Shown one piece after another: positions 1-7,181 of a stretch of DNA of 33,056 bases. Below the pieces are notes generated by a model. The model was not told the DNA's origin. It worked only from the letters and a program-made list of their open reading frames with translations, and made no database searches. The first letter of the stretch is position 1, and each line of letters starts with the position of its first letter. The position numbers and the translations under genes are program-made. Source of the stretch: Bacillota bacterium (GTDB lineage: Bacteria > Bacillota > Clostridia > Oscillospirales > Ruminococcaceae); assembly GCA_023418925.1 (NCBI GenBank), contig JAEZYS010000015.1, positions 1-33,056 on the forward strand, in the 5' to 3' direction.

Positions 1-13
1 TATATCAGTATGG

Positions 14-19
14 TATAAT
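14..19 (+). promoter_or_regulatory. Possible -10 box upstream of the RHH gene
   Basis: TATAAT lies 24 bases before the start codon at 43. The -35 box would lie before the window, so only half of the promoter can be seen. The surrounding bases form a loose dyad (ATATCAG ... ATATCTGA), which would suit autoregulation by the ribbon-helix-helix protein it precedes. That is inference. Confidence 0.35.
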
Positions 20-42
20 ATATCTGAAAGGAGTGTGATATT

Positions 43-258
43 ATGCCTAAAGTTTCACAAGCACAAAAAGAAGCAACAAAACGTTATGAAGATAAAGCCT
101 ATGATAAAGCTTTGATTCGAATGCCAAAAGGGAAAAAAGCAGAAATACAATTAGCTGCAGAAAAGCAGGGCGAAAGTCTGAACGCTTATGTAATCGGAGC
201 AATAGAAAAGCGCATGGAGCAGGAAACACAGACAGAACCAAAGGAGCAGAAAGAATAA
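43..258 (+). CDS. Small ribbon-helix-helix DNA-binding protein
   Basis: This 71-residue, strongly charged protein starts at ATG 43 behind a good AAAGGAG site. Residues 22-58 look like an Arc/MetJ-type ribbon-helix-helix fold: a short strand (KALIRMPKG), a helix rich in Lys, Glu and Ala, a turn at GESLNAY, and a second helix ending near EKRME. The tail is a Gln/Glu-rich disordered stretch. Such proteins act as dimeric repressors or antitoxins and often regulate conjugation or maintenance modules of mobile elements. No toxin gene follows directly; the next gene on the same strand is another small putative DNA-binding protein. The fold is fairly clear. The role (repressor, antitoxin or partition adaptor) cannot be told from the sequence. 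Confidence 0.65.
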   Translation: MPKVSQAQKEATKRYEDKAYDKALIRMPKGKKAEIQLAAEKQGESLNAYVIGAIEKRMEQETQTEPKEQKE

Positions 259-295
259 GTATCTTTCCAAATACAAAATTGAAAGGTTACTTACA

Positions 296-547
296 ATGAC
301 ACTTCAAGAATTCATTCAAGAGGATAACAGCAAGGTTGAACAGCTTATAAATCAATATCCTATTAAAATTCCTGTCCCTGTAATCTCTGATTTCTTACAT
401 ATGAGTGAGGATTCAACAAGATCAGCAATTGAAAACGGCTCATTGTGCGGTTTATGTTGGCATAAAGTTGGCAAGGCAAACAAAGGGTATTGTGTCCCAA
501 CTGGTACGTTTGTACGCTGGTATCTGAATATGAGAGGTATAATATGA
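296..547 (+). CDS. Small HTH/excisionase-like protein, function unknown
   Basis: This 83-residue ORF starts at ATG 296 after a GAAAGG site about 9 bases upstream, and it is 37 bases after the ribbon-helix-helix gene, so the two are probably co-transcribed. Residues 28-45 (VPVISDFLHMSEDSTRSAI) have the spacing of a winged-HTH of the MerR/excisionase type, and the C-terminal part (GYCVPTGTFVRWYLN) resembles the wing and last helix often seen in HTH_17 proteins. Three cysteines lie in the middle and C-terminal part. It is the first of three similar-sized genes in a row. No family is recognised with certainty; a transcription or excision regulator of the mobile element is an inference. Confidence 0.5.
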   Translation: MTLQEFIQEDNSKVEQLINQYPIKIPVPVISDFLHMSEDSTRSAIENGSLCGLCWHKVGKANKGYCVPTGTFVRWYLNMRGII

Positions 548-580
548 TAAAACAAACGGTTTTTATGGAGGTTTATTAAT

Positions 581-799
581 ATGCCAAGATCAACACCGAA
601 AACACTAGAAGATATCAAGGCAATGGAAAAAGAGTTTCTTGTTCCTACTGAAGTTGCACCTTTGATTGGATGTTCGCCTTATAGCATCAATCTTATAGCA
701 AAAAGAAATCCTGAAAGTCTTGGATTCCCTGTAATTATGATCGGTTCATACTGTAAGATACCACGCAGAGCATTTATTAAATTCATGGAGGGTGAATAA
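581..799 (+). CDS. Small HTH_17/excisionase-like protein
   Basis: This 72-residue protein starts at ATG 581 with a GGAGG site about 9 bases upstream. After a short charged N-terminus, residues 20-50 (FLVPTEVAPLIGCSPYSIN...) match the usual pattern of an excisionase-type helix-turn-helix: a strand, VA-x-x-x-GCSPYSI recognition helices, then a wing (GFPVIMIGSYCKIPRRAF) and a terminal helix. Proteins of this type bind DNA near attachment sites or act as small regulators in mobile elements. Its stop (797-799) sits 1 base before the ATG of the next gene, so the pair is probably translationally coupled. The exact role is not known. Confidence 0.6.
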   Translation: MPRSTPKTLEDIKAMEKEFLVPTEVAPLIGCSPYSINLIAKRNPESLGFPVIMIGSYCKIPRRAFIKFMEGE

Positions 800-800
800 T

Positions 801-1016
801 ATGCCGAGAGAAAAGGAACACTACCGGGACATGATGGAACGCCTTGACAAAGTATTCCCGACAGAATTTATTCCATTGAAAGATGCAGCTAAATTTTGTG
901 GCATTACGGTTAAAATGTTAGTCAGCAAACACCCTAAAGAGTTCAAAAGCAATGGCAAAGGTACAGGAATTAGAAAAATTTCGAAGTCTAAGCTAGCAAG
1001 CATACTTTGCGATTAA
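801..1016 (+). CDS. Small HTH-like protein paired with the gene before it
   Basis: I place the start at ATG 801 because GGAGGG (788-793) is 7 bases upstream; an in-frame GTG at 792 overlaps that site and is less likely. The 71-residue product has residues 26-60 (FIPLKDAAKFCGITVKMLV...) that align by eye with the HTH part of the preceding gene: FxP-x-x-A, a short turn containing a Cys, and a second helix. It may be a diverged duplicate. The C-terminus is basic. Function is unknown; a DNA-binding role is likely from the pattern and the company it keeps. Confidence 0.5.
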   Translation: MPREKEHYRDMMERLDKVFPTEFIPLKDAAKFCGITVKMLVSKHPKEFKSNGKGTGIRKISKSKLASILCD

Positions 1017-1043
1017 AAAGCAAAACAAAGCTGGCAAGTGCTT

Positions 1044-1090
1044 TAAGTTAAATAAAAAATGAGCAGGAACGACATTAGCCGAACCTGCTC
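1044..1090 (-). terminator. Intrinsic terminator of the 646-residue lipoprotein gene
   Basis: GAGCAGG (1061-1067) pairs with CCTGCTC (1084-1090). Read on the minus strand, the hairpin is followed by ATTTTTTATTT, a good U-tract, and it lies about 60 bases beyond the stop of the minus-strand lipoprotein. It may also block the plus-strand HTH operon, which ends at 1016. Confidence 0.7.
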
Positions 1091-1147
1091 TTAAATATAT
1101 GTTTAGATATATGAAAATAAGAAAAATATTAATTCCTTGATATAGAG

Positions 1148-3088
1148 TTATTTTACTTTAAATGAACATTCAGAGTTATCTGTGTTGTAATTATCATCAT
1201 AGTAATTAATTGACACAGTATACGTTCCTGCTTTGGCAAGACAGTAGTATTTGAAGTACTCATCCTCTTCTAATTCTTTTATTAATTCGTCTATGTATTC
1301 GCTGTCCTCATTGCTAAGGTCTGGCAAAGTTTTACAGTAGTTTTTTAGATCTTTTCCGTAATTTATCAACACAAATTCTGCAGTATCGCCATAATTGATT
1401 TTAAGGCTATTGTTGTCACTCTGGTCTGCCATATAGGCACAGATTGTTTCACCGTCAACAACTGTATATATGTAAGTAGTACCATTGTCAATGTAAATAG
1501 CTTTTTTGTTGCGGCACTTGTTTGTAATTTTTACTGTAATTTTATCAGGTGAAAGACCGCTGTCCTTTGCAGTTACAAATACACCACTGTTTTTCTCATC
1601 GTTAGTAGCTTTGCGAATTTTAAACTTAGTTGTGACGATTTTATCCTTGCAACCCTCAGAAGAAAAAGTAAGCTTCAGCTCTGCATTGCCTACAGGCAGA
1701 TTTTCTTTAAAGCTAATTATTGTTTCGTCAATACTGTTGCTGTCGTAAGTGGATGTGTCATAAAAATTAAAGGTCGAACTATTCGGGCGAAGTGAAAGAT
1801 TTCCGTCTCCTACAATTGTCTTGCCACCTACAGTAAGAACAGCTTTTGTAAGTTCGGCAGAGTTATTCACAAAGCTTGTTACATTAACAGGAAGTTGCTT
1901 GTCAATTTCGCATACGTCATCAAAAGAACAACTTATTGAAATATCACCAATATCAGCAGTATCAGTAATTTTAAAATAGGCATATTTTGTATCATAATTC
2001 GACAGAAAATCAAAGTCTGAAGTCATTTCACCGACAGAAAATCTCAAACGATAATCACCCGCTTTTGAAAGGTCAAAACCGTCCGTGTCAATGACATCGC
2101 TGAAAAGCAAAGGATAGCTACCTCCAATAGAATTTGTTTTAACGCTACCTGTTCTTACTGACTGCCAATTAGCACCGACCTTTTTTTCAATATCAAATAT
2201 TTCACTTGTTGCTAAAATGCCATCGTATTTAAGCTTAATCTGTGCGGTGTTTACGGGATATTCAGATTGTGTACAGGATATGTTTTCTGTGATTTTATTA
2301 CCTGTGTTTAAATTGTCTACCATTTCAAATTCGTAGTAAACAATATACTGCTCGTGATTTGTGCTACCCTCATCCCAGAACGGTTTGGCTATTCGATATT
2401 TACCGGCAGGAAGCAGTGGATAGCAAGCTAAATCGAAATTCACACATCTTGTTGCGTCCTCATTAATGTTGTAAAAATGAGCGCCTGATCCACTGTTTAC
2501 CTGAACAATTTCCCCAATAGGTTTAAGCTTGTACCAGCCTTTCTTTGTGTCATAGCCCTCAATCCAACACTCAAAACCCGTATCATAATTATGTTTAGTA
2601 TCCAGTACAACAAAGTCTGCTGAAATAATTCCCGGACAGTTTGCTTTATATGTATCAGAATCATGACCTAAAAAGTAGGATGAATATGCAGTGGCAAGTT
2701 CATTTTCAGAGCTTTTTCCTCCTATAGCAGAAACTTTATTATTAGAAATTACTGGATTAGTGGTTTTGTCTGATACTGAAATGCTTTGCGCTTCAGTTGT
2801 AATATCATCAGGGCTTGCACTACTTGTGTCAACAGCATATTCTTCACTGGTGTCTTCAGGATTGCTTTCACCTTTATCAACAGTGCGGCTTTCGCTTGTG
2901 TCTTCAGTATAGCTTGCACTTGTGTCAACTGTATTACTATTGCTGGCTTCAATGGAGTCATCTTCAGTTTTGTTACAGGACGTAAGCATAAGTGTCATTG
3001 CAAAAATAACTATCGGCGCGATTAAATGAAGTGCTTTTTTTCTGTACTTGGATATTAAGGACACATTGCTCATAAAAATATCTTTCAT
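1148..3088 (-). CDS. Large lipoprotein with Ser/Asp/Thr repeat linker and Ig-like domains
   Basis: The 646-residue product starts at ATG 3088, behind GAGGG. A basic N-terminus, a hydrophobic helix (about residues 20-36) and the lipobox LTSC give a lipid-anchored, extracytoplasmic protein. Residues about 45-95 form a low-complexity linker of near-repeats around DTS (TVDTSASYTEDTSES and similar). Behind it are several beta-rich segments, each with a motif like AGKYRI or AGTYTV near its end (residues about 150-255, 270-370, 380-500, 510-646), which suggests tandem Ig-like domains of the LPAGKYRI type seen in Firmicutes surface proteins. No catalytic signature is visible. It lies alone between its own terminator and the toxin module, so it could be cargo of the element. 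A surface or adhesion role is inference. Confidence 0.7.
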   Translation of the reverse strand: MKDIFMSNVSLISKYRKKALHLIAPIVIFAMTLMLTSCNKTEDDSIEASNSNTVDTSASYTEDTSESRTVDKGESNPEDTSEEYAVDTSSASPDDITTEAQSISVSDKTTNPVISNNKVSAIGGKSSENELATAYSSYFLGHDSDTYKANCPGIISADFVVLDTKHNYDTGFECWIEGYDTKKGWYKLKPIGEIVQVNSGSGAHFYNINEDATRCVNFDLACYPLLPAGKYRIAKPFWDEGSTNHEQYIVYYEFEMVDNLNTGNKITENISCTQSEYPVNTAQIKLKYDGILATSEIFDIEKKVGANWQSVRTGSVKTNSIGGSYPLLFSDVIDTDGFDLSKAGDYRLRFSVGEMTSDFDFLSNYDTKYAYFKITDTADIGDISISCSFDDVCEIDKQLPVNVTSFVNNSAELTKAVLTVGGKTIVGDGNLSLRPNSSTFNFYDTSTYDSNSIDETIISFKENLPVGNAELKLTFSSEGCKDKIVTTKFKIRKATNDEKNSGVFVTAKDSGLSPDKITVKITNKCRNKKAIYIDNGTTYIYTVVDGETICAYMADQSDNNSLKINYGDTAEFVLINYGKDLKNYCKTLPDLSNEDSEYIDELIKELEEDEYFKYYCLAKAGTYTVSINYYDDNYNTDNSECSFKVK

Positions 3089-3468
3089 ATTTTATACCCT
3101 CATTTTTCTAAGTTGTTTGTATAATTTTAACATAGTCAAAGATAAAATGCAATAGCTTCCAAATACAAATTTAGCAGAGAGCGAACAGAGAGCATACTTC
3201 ATACAGATCAGGTTATTTCTTCTATACTCCCCCTATCAGATACAGCATTGGTTTACTTATTCGACCAAATGAAAAAGAGCTATGTGTAATACACAGGCTC
3301 TCGTATGACCCTCCCCCCATAAAAACACATAGAGGGATCCTAATACGACCAAATAGTTAGGAGTTCAATTTTAACGAGTGAAAAAAATCATATAAAGGGG
3401 GTTAGCCTGTTTTTGGAGTAATCTGAAAGCAAATGAGGCTTTTAATCAAGATGTACAGGCAAAAAGAA
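3089..3468. other. Non-coding stretch between lipoprotein and toxin genes
   Basis: No supported gene is seen here. The direct repeat CGACCAAAT occurs at 3262-3270 and 3346-3354, and a C-rich block (CCCTCCCCCC) at 3310-3319 stands out in AT-rich DNA. The lipoprotein promoter should lie at its left edge, but I cannot fix its boxes. Confidence 0.4.
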
Positions 3469-3492
3469 AACCCACTCTTAACCGAGTGGGTT
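3460..3492 (-). terminator. Intrinsic terminator of the toxin-antitoxin operon
   Basis: AACCCACTC (3469-3477) and GAGTGGGTT (3484-3492) form a perfect 9-bp stem with a 6-base loop. On the minus strand it is followed by TTTTCTTTTTG. It lies 19 bases after the stop of the minus-strand toxin gene. Confidence 0.85.
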
Positions 3493-3510
3493 GTAATTGT
3501 TAGTAGTATA

Positions 3511-3933
3511 TTATCCGACATTAGTAACTTCATTTGCTAAGTTATCAGTTATATGCTCTAAATCTATCTTCAAATTATTAATAAATTCTATTAAATCGTT
3601 AAAAAACTCTGGTGTTACCATACCAATTACTCTGAATTCTGTTATACTGGTATCAAAATAATAAATTTGCTCAGCTTTCACATATCCATCATTACTATTG
3701 CCATCTATAACTTTCTCATCTTTATTTTTTATTTCAAAATTTCCAGGATAACTTAATTTTTTCTTTTTTTGTTTCTCATTTTTAAGTGATGACAAAACGT
3801 TACAAGTTAAATTATATTCCAATCCACCGATTTGCCCATTTTTAGTACTAAGAACAATAAATGAATGTCGATCTACTTCACTGCTTTTGTGATTATACTT
3901 TTCCAGCAATATAATGTCGCCAACTTTACACAT
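3511..3933 (-). CDS. PemK/MazF-like toxin (putative mRNA endoribonuclease)
   Basis: This 140-residue protein starts at ATG 3933 with GGAGAG 7 bases upstream. The N-terminus (KVGDIILLEKYNHKSSEVDRH) and the strand FIVLS match the start of MazF/PemK toxins, whose usual pattern is GDIV...RPaLVLS. A later segment (GYVKAEQIYYFD, then FRVIGMVTPEF) matches the strand-plus-IG pattern near the C-terminus of that fold. Members cleave mRNA at short motifs and are held in check by a small partner made from the gene just upstream. Here the upstream gene ends 12 bases before this start, which fits a two-gene operon. The Lys/Asn-rich insert at residues 50-75 is longer than in classical MazF. It could instead be a PemK-like protein of another role in the element. 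Confidence 0.62.
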   Translation of the reverse strand: MCKVGDIILLEKYNHKSSEVDRHSFIVLSTKNGQIGGLEYNLTCNVLSSLKNEKQKKKKLSYPGNFEIKNKDEKVIDGNSNDGYVKAEQIYYFDTSITEFRVIGMVTPEFFNDLIEFINNLKIDLEHITDNLANEVTNVG

Positions 3934-3945
3934 GTCACAACTCTC

Positions 3946-4170
3946 CTATTTTTTTTTGTCAATAATAATCTTTGTCTTGCCAGACAATACTTTTTCATTC
4001 CATTGTATAGGAGCAATATCTTGTAATGCTTCTTTAGATGAAATGAATTTAGATGGTTTATTTCTTAGTTTATTAATGTCTAAAGCTTTGTATTCCATTG
4101 TACATGTTGACATAATACCATCCTCCCTATTTTTTAACTCCTCAATTTTTATGAATTTTTTATTGCTCAT
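3946..4170 (-). CDS. Putative antitoxin partner of the PemK-like toxin
   Basis: I choose ATG 4170 because AGAGGTGAG lies 4-10 bases upstream; an in-frame upstream start at 4206 has no such site. The 74-residue product is charged, has no membrane segment, and ends in a Lys-rich tail (KTKIIIDKKK). I do not recognise a DNA-binding fold. Its position directly ahead of the PemK-like gene, with a 12-base gap and a shared terminator, is the only argument for an antitoxin role. Small unstructured toxin-binding segments are common in such partners. Confidence 0.5.
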   Translation of the reverse strand: MSNKKFIKIEELKNREDGIMSTCTMEYKALDINKLRNKPSKFISSKEALQDIAPIQWNEKVLSGKTKIIIDKKK

Positions 4171-4206
4171 AAGCTCACCTCTCAACAATAATATCACATA
4201 AGCCAT

Positions 4207-4581
4207 GAATATTTATGTAGTTTTTAAGGTAAACTTTTTGTAAAAATACAAACCATATTGTTATAATACGGCTTATTTTGTATTTATATTATAGCAAAAA
4301 TAATGGCCAATTGCAATACTCTTGCAAAATATTCTATTGTGCAATTTAGCTAAAATATTGTTTACAAATATTATAATTCAAAAACTTAAGCAATATACAT
4401 TAAAATAATAAAATAGATTTCTTACAAACTTGCAAAAGCAAGGTTCATTAACCAAATTTCCGCAAAGCGACCACTGTTACTATGTGACGATGTTGTATCT
4501 GGTATAAAGCGAATCACAATTCAAGGACAGTACCAATCCGATACTGCCCTTTATTTTTTTATCTACCTGCTCCCCTGTCAG
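4207..4581. other. AT-rich intergenic DNA left of the putative origin
   Basis: No convincing gene is seen. It is mostly A and T up to about 4435. The part from 4440 to 4560 is less AT-rich and contains an open plus-strand frame without a start codon, which might be a gene remnant. The minus-strand promoter of the toxin-antitoxin operon should lie just right of 4170. Confidence 0.4.
4524..4560 (+). terminator. Terminator-like hairpin
   Basis: GGACAGTA (4524-4531) pairs with TACTGCCC (4541-4548) with one mismatch, followed by TTTATTTTTTT on the plus strand. No plus-strand gene precedes it. It may insulate the origin region or end an unseen small transcript. Confidence 0.55.
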
Positions 4582-4677
4582 TTATCCCTCAAGCATTCGG
4601 CACTTCTTATAATCGTTACTCTGAAATACTGGCAGACCTGTGTATGTATGCAAGTCCTGAAAATTGATTTGTTTCAT
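4582..4677 (-). CDS. 31-residue small protein with a strong RBS
   Basis: ATG 4677 is preceded by AGGAGGC about 5 bases upstream, one of the best ribosome binding sites in this element. The frame codes for MKQINFQDLHTYTGLPVF... and ends at TAA 4584-4582. The 31-residue length is below normal gene-calling limits. It lies between the iteron cluster and the toxin module, on the same strand as primase and rep. I recognise no family. It may be a true small protein or the start of a decayed longer gene. Confidence 0.45.
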   Translation of the reverse strand: MKQINFQDLHTYTGLPVFQSNDYKKCRMLEG

Positions 4678-4703
4678 TTTAGCCTCCTGTAAATTATTTT
4701 AAT

Positions 4704-4959
4704 GTTAGTTCCAAAGTTAGTTCCATAATATAAATGCTGTAAACGCTTTATTATAGGACTTTATTGACTTTTTATATTTATAAGTGGAACCAACGGAACC
4801 AAAATTCCTTATATATAGGTATTTACACTATTATTATATATAACTCTTTATATATAATATTGGTTCCCTTAGTTCCAAAGACACACAAACAACGTATTAT
4901 AGGGAAAAATCGAGTGGAACTTAAATGGAACTAGCATGGAACTAGACAATACTGGTTCC
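4704..4959. other. Candidate replication origin: iterons around an AT-rich core
   Basis: Ten copies of GGAAC or its complement GTTCC lie within 252 bases. GTTCC begins at 4708, 4720, 4863, 4872 and 4955; GGAAC at 4786, 4795, 4916, 4927 and 4938. The last three GGAAC copies are exactly 11 bases apart. The 10-mer GTTAGTTCCA is repeated at 4704-4713 and 4716-4725. The core 4801-4860 has only 8 G or C in 60 bases. Its place at the 3' end of the VapE/Rep gene is where staphylococcal pathogenicity islands carry their iteron origin. Function is inferred from this match. Confidence 0.65.
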
Positions 4960-6261
4960 ATATGTCCATACTTTTTGTTTTCCATATTTTAAAAATCTTC
5001 TTGAACTTCCTGCCGTTTTCCAACCTAATGATTGCATAATCATAGAAATTTCATTACTATCCTTTCTTGAAGGTGGAATAAACTTATTGTCAAGTGCTTC
5101 CCTCCACACTTCAAGGATACAAGTTTCATCCATGCCTGCAATATAGTCCATTATCAAACCAACCCTGTAATCTTCCTCTGTAGCAGTAGATTGTGCGGCG
5201 GTTATTTCTGCTTTAAGGCTTATGTCAGCATAAGGGCGTGTTTCTGCAGTCCCAAGCTTTGACTTTGCCTCACTCCAACATTGCAGAATTTCTGTCTTTA
5301 TTTCATCCTCATGGCTGAACAAGTCCATTGCAGTTGAGTGAACTATAATAGGATAAAAACGGCGGTTGCCTGTTCTGTCGGTCAGAAACTGCGTTCTGTT
5401 GGTTGTGCCTATGAATATGCATTGCCGTTTCAGGTGTGAAACATGCCTACAATATGGCTGCCTGTAGCTGTCTGTTGTACAGGTTAAATAACTCTTGACG
5501 GCTTCAACTTCCTTTGCTTTTGTGAGCGCAAGCAGTTCTGAAAGTTCACATATCCAACCACCCTGCAAAGCTTCAACGCCTTTTTGCCCCTCAATTTCCC
5601 TTACTTCCTTAAAGAAACAATCATTCAAAGCAAGCCAACGTACAAAGGTTGATTTTCCCTCTCCCTGCTTTGTGCCGATAAGGATAGGAATTTCATCAAA
5701 CTTACAGCCAGGATTGTATAGCCTGTTTATACCGCCTGCAAAAATAAGGCGTGAAACCTCCTGCGTGTATGGCGTATCATCACATTTCAGCCACTTTGAC
5801 AGCATAGTTTTAATGCGCGGAATACCGTCCCATTCTGTAGCATCTAAGAGTTCTTTAACAGGGTGATATGCCTGCTCTGAAAAATATATTTTCAATGCAT
5901 CATCCAGTTTATTTGCATCAAAAAGCTTATATGTAGCTTCAATATAATTTCTTGCCTGACTATCGTCTGTATCGTTCCATGCTTCAATTTTCGTGCCATG
6001 ATGCAGTTCAGCTTGTCCTGTGAGCAGATTATAACGCACGTTTGAAAATCTGTTATCATTACGGAGAATAGAAAGAAAGTTTTCTATCGTCTTTGCAGGC
6101 TGCCCTTTATCCGTAAGCTTGATTTCAGGCTTTGTCTGCTCCTGCTGCATAGCAAGAGTAAAATTCTTTTCAAGTTCCGTATCAATTTTTTCATGCTCTG
6201 CAAAGGCATCATAAAAATTATCCTGCTCGTTGCCTGCTATATTCTTGCAATCTGGATTCAA
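4942..6261 (-). CDS. VapE-type P-loop helicase / replication initiator (Rep)
   Basis: This 439-residue protein belongs to the virulence-associated-E (VapE/D5-like) superfamily. The Walker A motif GTKQGEGKS is at residues 196-204. GGWICELSEL at 234-243 is in Walker B position. A segment around 272-292 (FIGTTNRTQFL...GNRRFYPI) is the sensor and arginine part typical of VapE. The block ATEWDGIPRI (141-150) is another family hallmark. In satellites such proteins unwind the origin, and the C-terminal part binds iterons. The start is TTG 6261, chosen because GGGAGGAGG ends 9 bases upstream; it overlaps the primase gene by 44 bases, so translation is probably coupled. The final codons lie inside the iteron cluster. 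Confidence 0.85.
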   Translation of the reverse strand: MNPDCKNIAGNEQDNFYDAFAEHEKIDTELEKNFTLAMQQEQTKPEIKLTDKGQPAKTIENFLSILRNDNRFSNVRYNLLTGQAELHHGTKIEAWNDTDDSQARNYIEATYKLFDANKLDDALKIYFSEQAYHPVKELLDATEWDGIPRIKTMLSKWLKCDDTPYTQEVSRLIFAGGINRLYNPGCKFDEIPILIGTKQGEGKSTFVRWLALNDCFFKEVREIEGQKGVEALQGGWICELSELLALTKAKEVEAVKSYLTCTTDSYRQPYCRHVSHLKRQCIFIGTTNRTQFLTDRTGNRRFYPIIVHSTAMDLFSHEDEIKTEILQCWSEAKSKLGTAETRPYADISLKAEITAAQSTATEEDYRVGLIMDYIAGMDETCILEVWREALDNKFIPPSRKDSNEISMIMQSLGWKTAGSSRRFLKYGKQKVWTYGTSIV

Positions 6262-6826
6262 TTGCTTTTACCTCCTCCCTGCATGTAGTATAGAATTTCT
6301 GCTTGTCCTGAACTGTACCAAAAGTGAGCAGATCACATAAATACTGCACCCTGTCAAGCTGTTGCAGGCTTTCTGAAAACAACGGATTTATAAAGCTGTC
6401 AGAACATAACGGCGCATATTCTTTTCGCCATTGCTTTAACAGCCTTAGATATGTACTCAAAGATATAAAAGCTTGTTTCTCCCACTCCCTGAATGCCTGT
6501 TCAGCTTGCCTACGCCTTAGAATTTCGCCTATATGTATGCTGTACGTAGGCTGTGAAACATCAATACCAATGTTAAAGTCTGTGTTCAGCCTCTTAACAG
6601 CATCTATCGGAGATAACTTGAAAAGTAACTGCACAAACTTGATAACATCACCGCCTGCACCGCAGCCAAAGCAATGAAATGAATGCTCATACAGCTTGCA
6701 GGAGCCTGTTTTTTCAGCATGGAACGGACAGCATATATAATTGTGCCTGCCTGCCTTAAATCCGTAATATTCAGCTACAAGGGGCATTGTTACAGCTTCT
6801 TTGACAGCTTGGAAAACATCCGTCAT
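6218..6826 (-). CDS. CHC2 zinc-finger primase-like protein
   Basis: This 202-residue protein has an N-terminal CHC2 zinc-binding domain like that of DnaG. The ligands are C33-x2-H36 and C52-x2-C55 (CPFH ... CFGC), followed by GAGGDVIKFVQ, the typical glycine turn and helix. The rest is helical and lacks the TOPRIM catalytic domain of full DnaG, so it probably supplies DNA binding to a separate catalytic partner or to the VapE helicase encoded next. Its ATG 6826 overlaps the TGA of the preceding gene as ATGA, and its 3' end overlaps rep. The primase-then-VapE order matches pri-rep of phage satellites. Confidence 0.85.
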   Translation of the reverse strand: MTDVFQAVKEAVTMPLVAEYYGFKAGRHNYICCPFHAEKTGSCKLYEHSFHCFGCGAGGDVIKFVQLLFKLSPIDAVKRLNTDFNIGIDVSQPTYSIHIGEILRRRQAEQAFREWEKQAFISLSTYLRLLKQWRKEYAPLCSDSFINPLFSESLQQLDRVQYLCDLLTFGTVQDKQKFYTTCREEVKAIESRLQEYSRQRAG

Positions 6827-7062
6827 AACTTAACTGGTATTGGTTTTATTCCGCAAGAACTCTCTTGAACTACTGGAGCTGAAAGCGTGTTAGTATTTAA
6901 GTATTCTGCAAATTTTGAAACGTTGACAAGATAACGGCTCCCTGCAGCAACAGCAACGACTTCACCGTTTAAAACCTTTTGGCGTACAAAATGCTTCGGT
7001 AGTCCGAAAAGCTTTGCAGTATTATCTATGGTTTCCATTTTGGGGATATATGTATCGTTCAT
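6823..7062 (-). CDS. Excisionase-like HTH protein
   Basis: The 79-residue protein starts at ATG 7062 behind AGGAG. Residues 10-58 have the HTH_17/excisionase pattern: IDNTAKLFGLPKHFVRQKV (two helices), then a hydrophobic wing (VVAVAAGSRYLVNVSKFAEYL). The C-terminal 20 residues look unstructured. Excisionases bind near attachment sites and turn the integrase toward excision; similar proteins also act as regulators. It sits in the early operon directly ahead of primase, with an ATGA overlap, the place where xis lies in SaPI-type islands. Confidence 0.65.
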   Translation of the reverse strand: MNDTYIPKMETIDNTAKLFGLPKHFVRQKVLNGEVVAVAAGSRYLVNVSKFAEYLNTNTLSAPVVQESSCGIKPIPVKL

Positions 7063-7181
7063 TAAATCACTCCTTGAATGCCTGTCCGAAAAGTGATATA
7101 ATCAGATCAGGTCAATATGTTTGTGTTGACTGTCATGCGCTTTCTGCTGTGTCTCGCCAAAGGTCAGCAGGGAGCGTTGTT

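Noticed and set aside
1061..1090. Possible left attachment site, since CGAACCTGCTC resembles part of the tRNA-Thr
   Set aside because: Similarity is limited to a few bases in a terminator hairpin; the acceptor stem and T arm of the tRNA are not repeated.
5495..5866. Plus-strand open frame of 123 codons
   Set aside because: Antisense shadow of the VapE gene, whose Walker motifs are clear.
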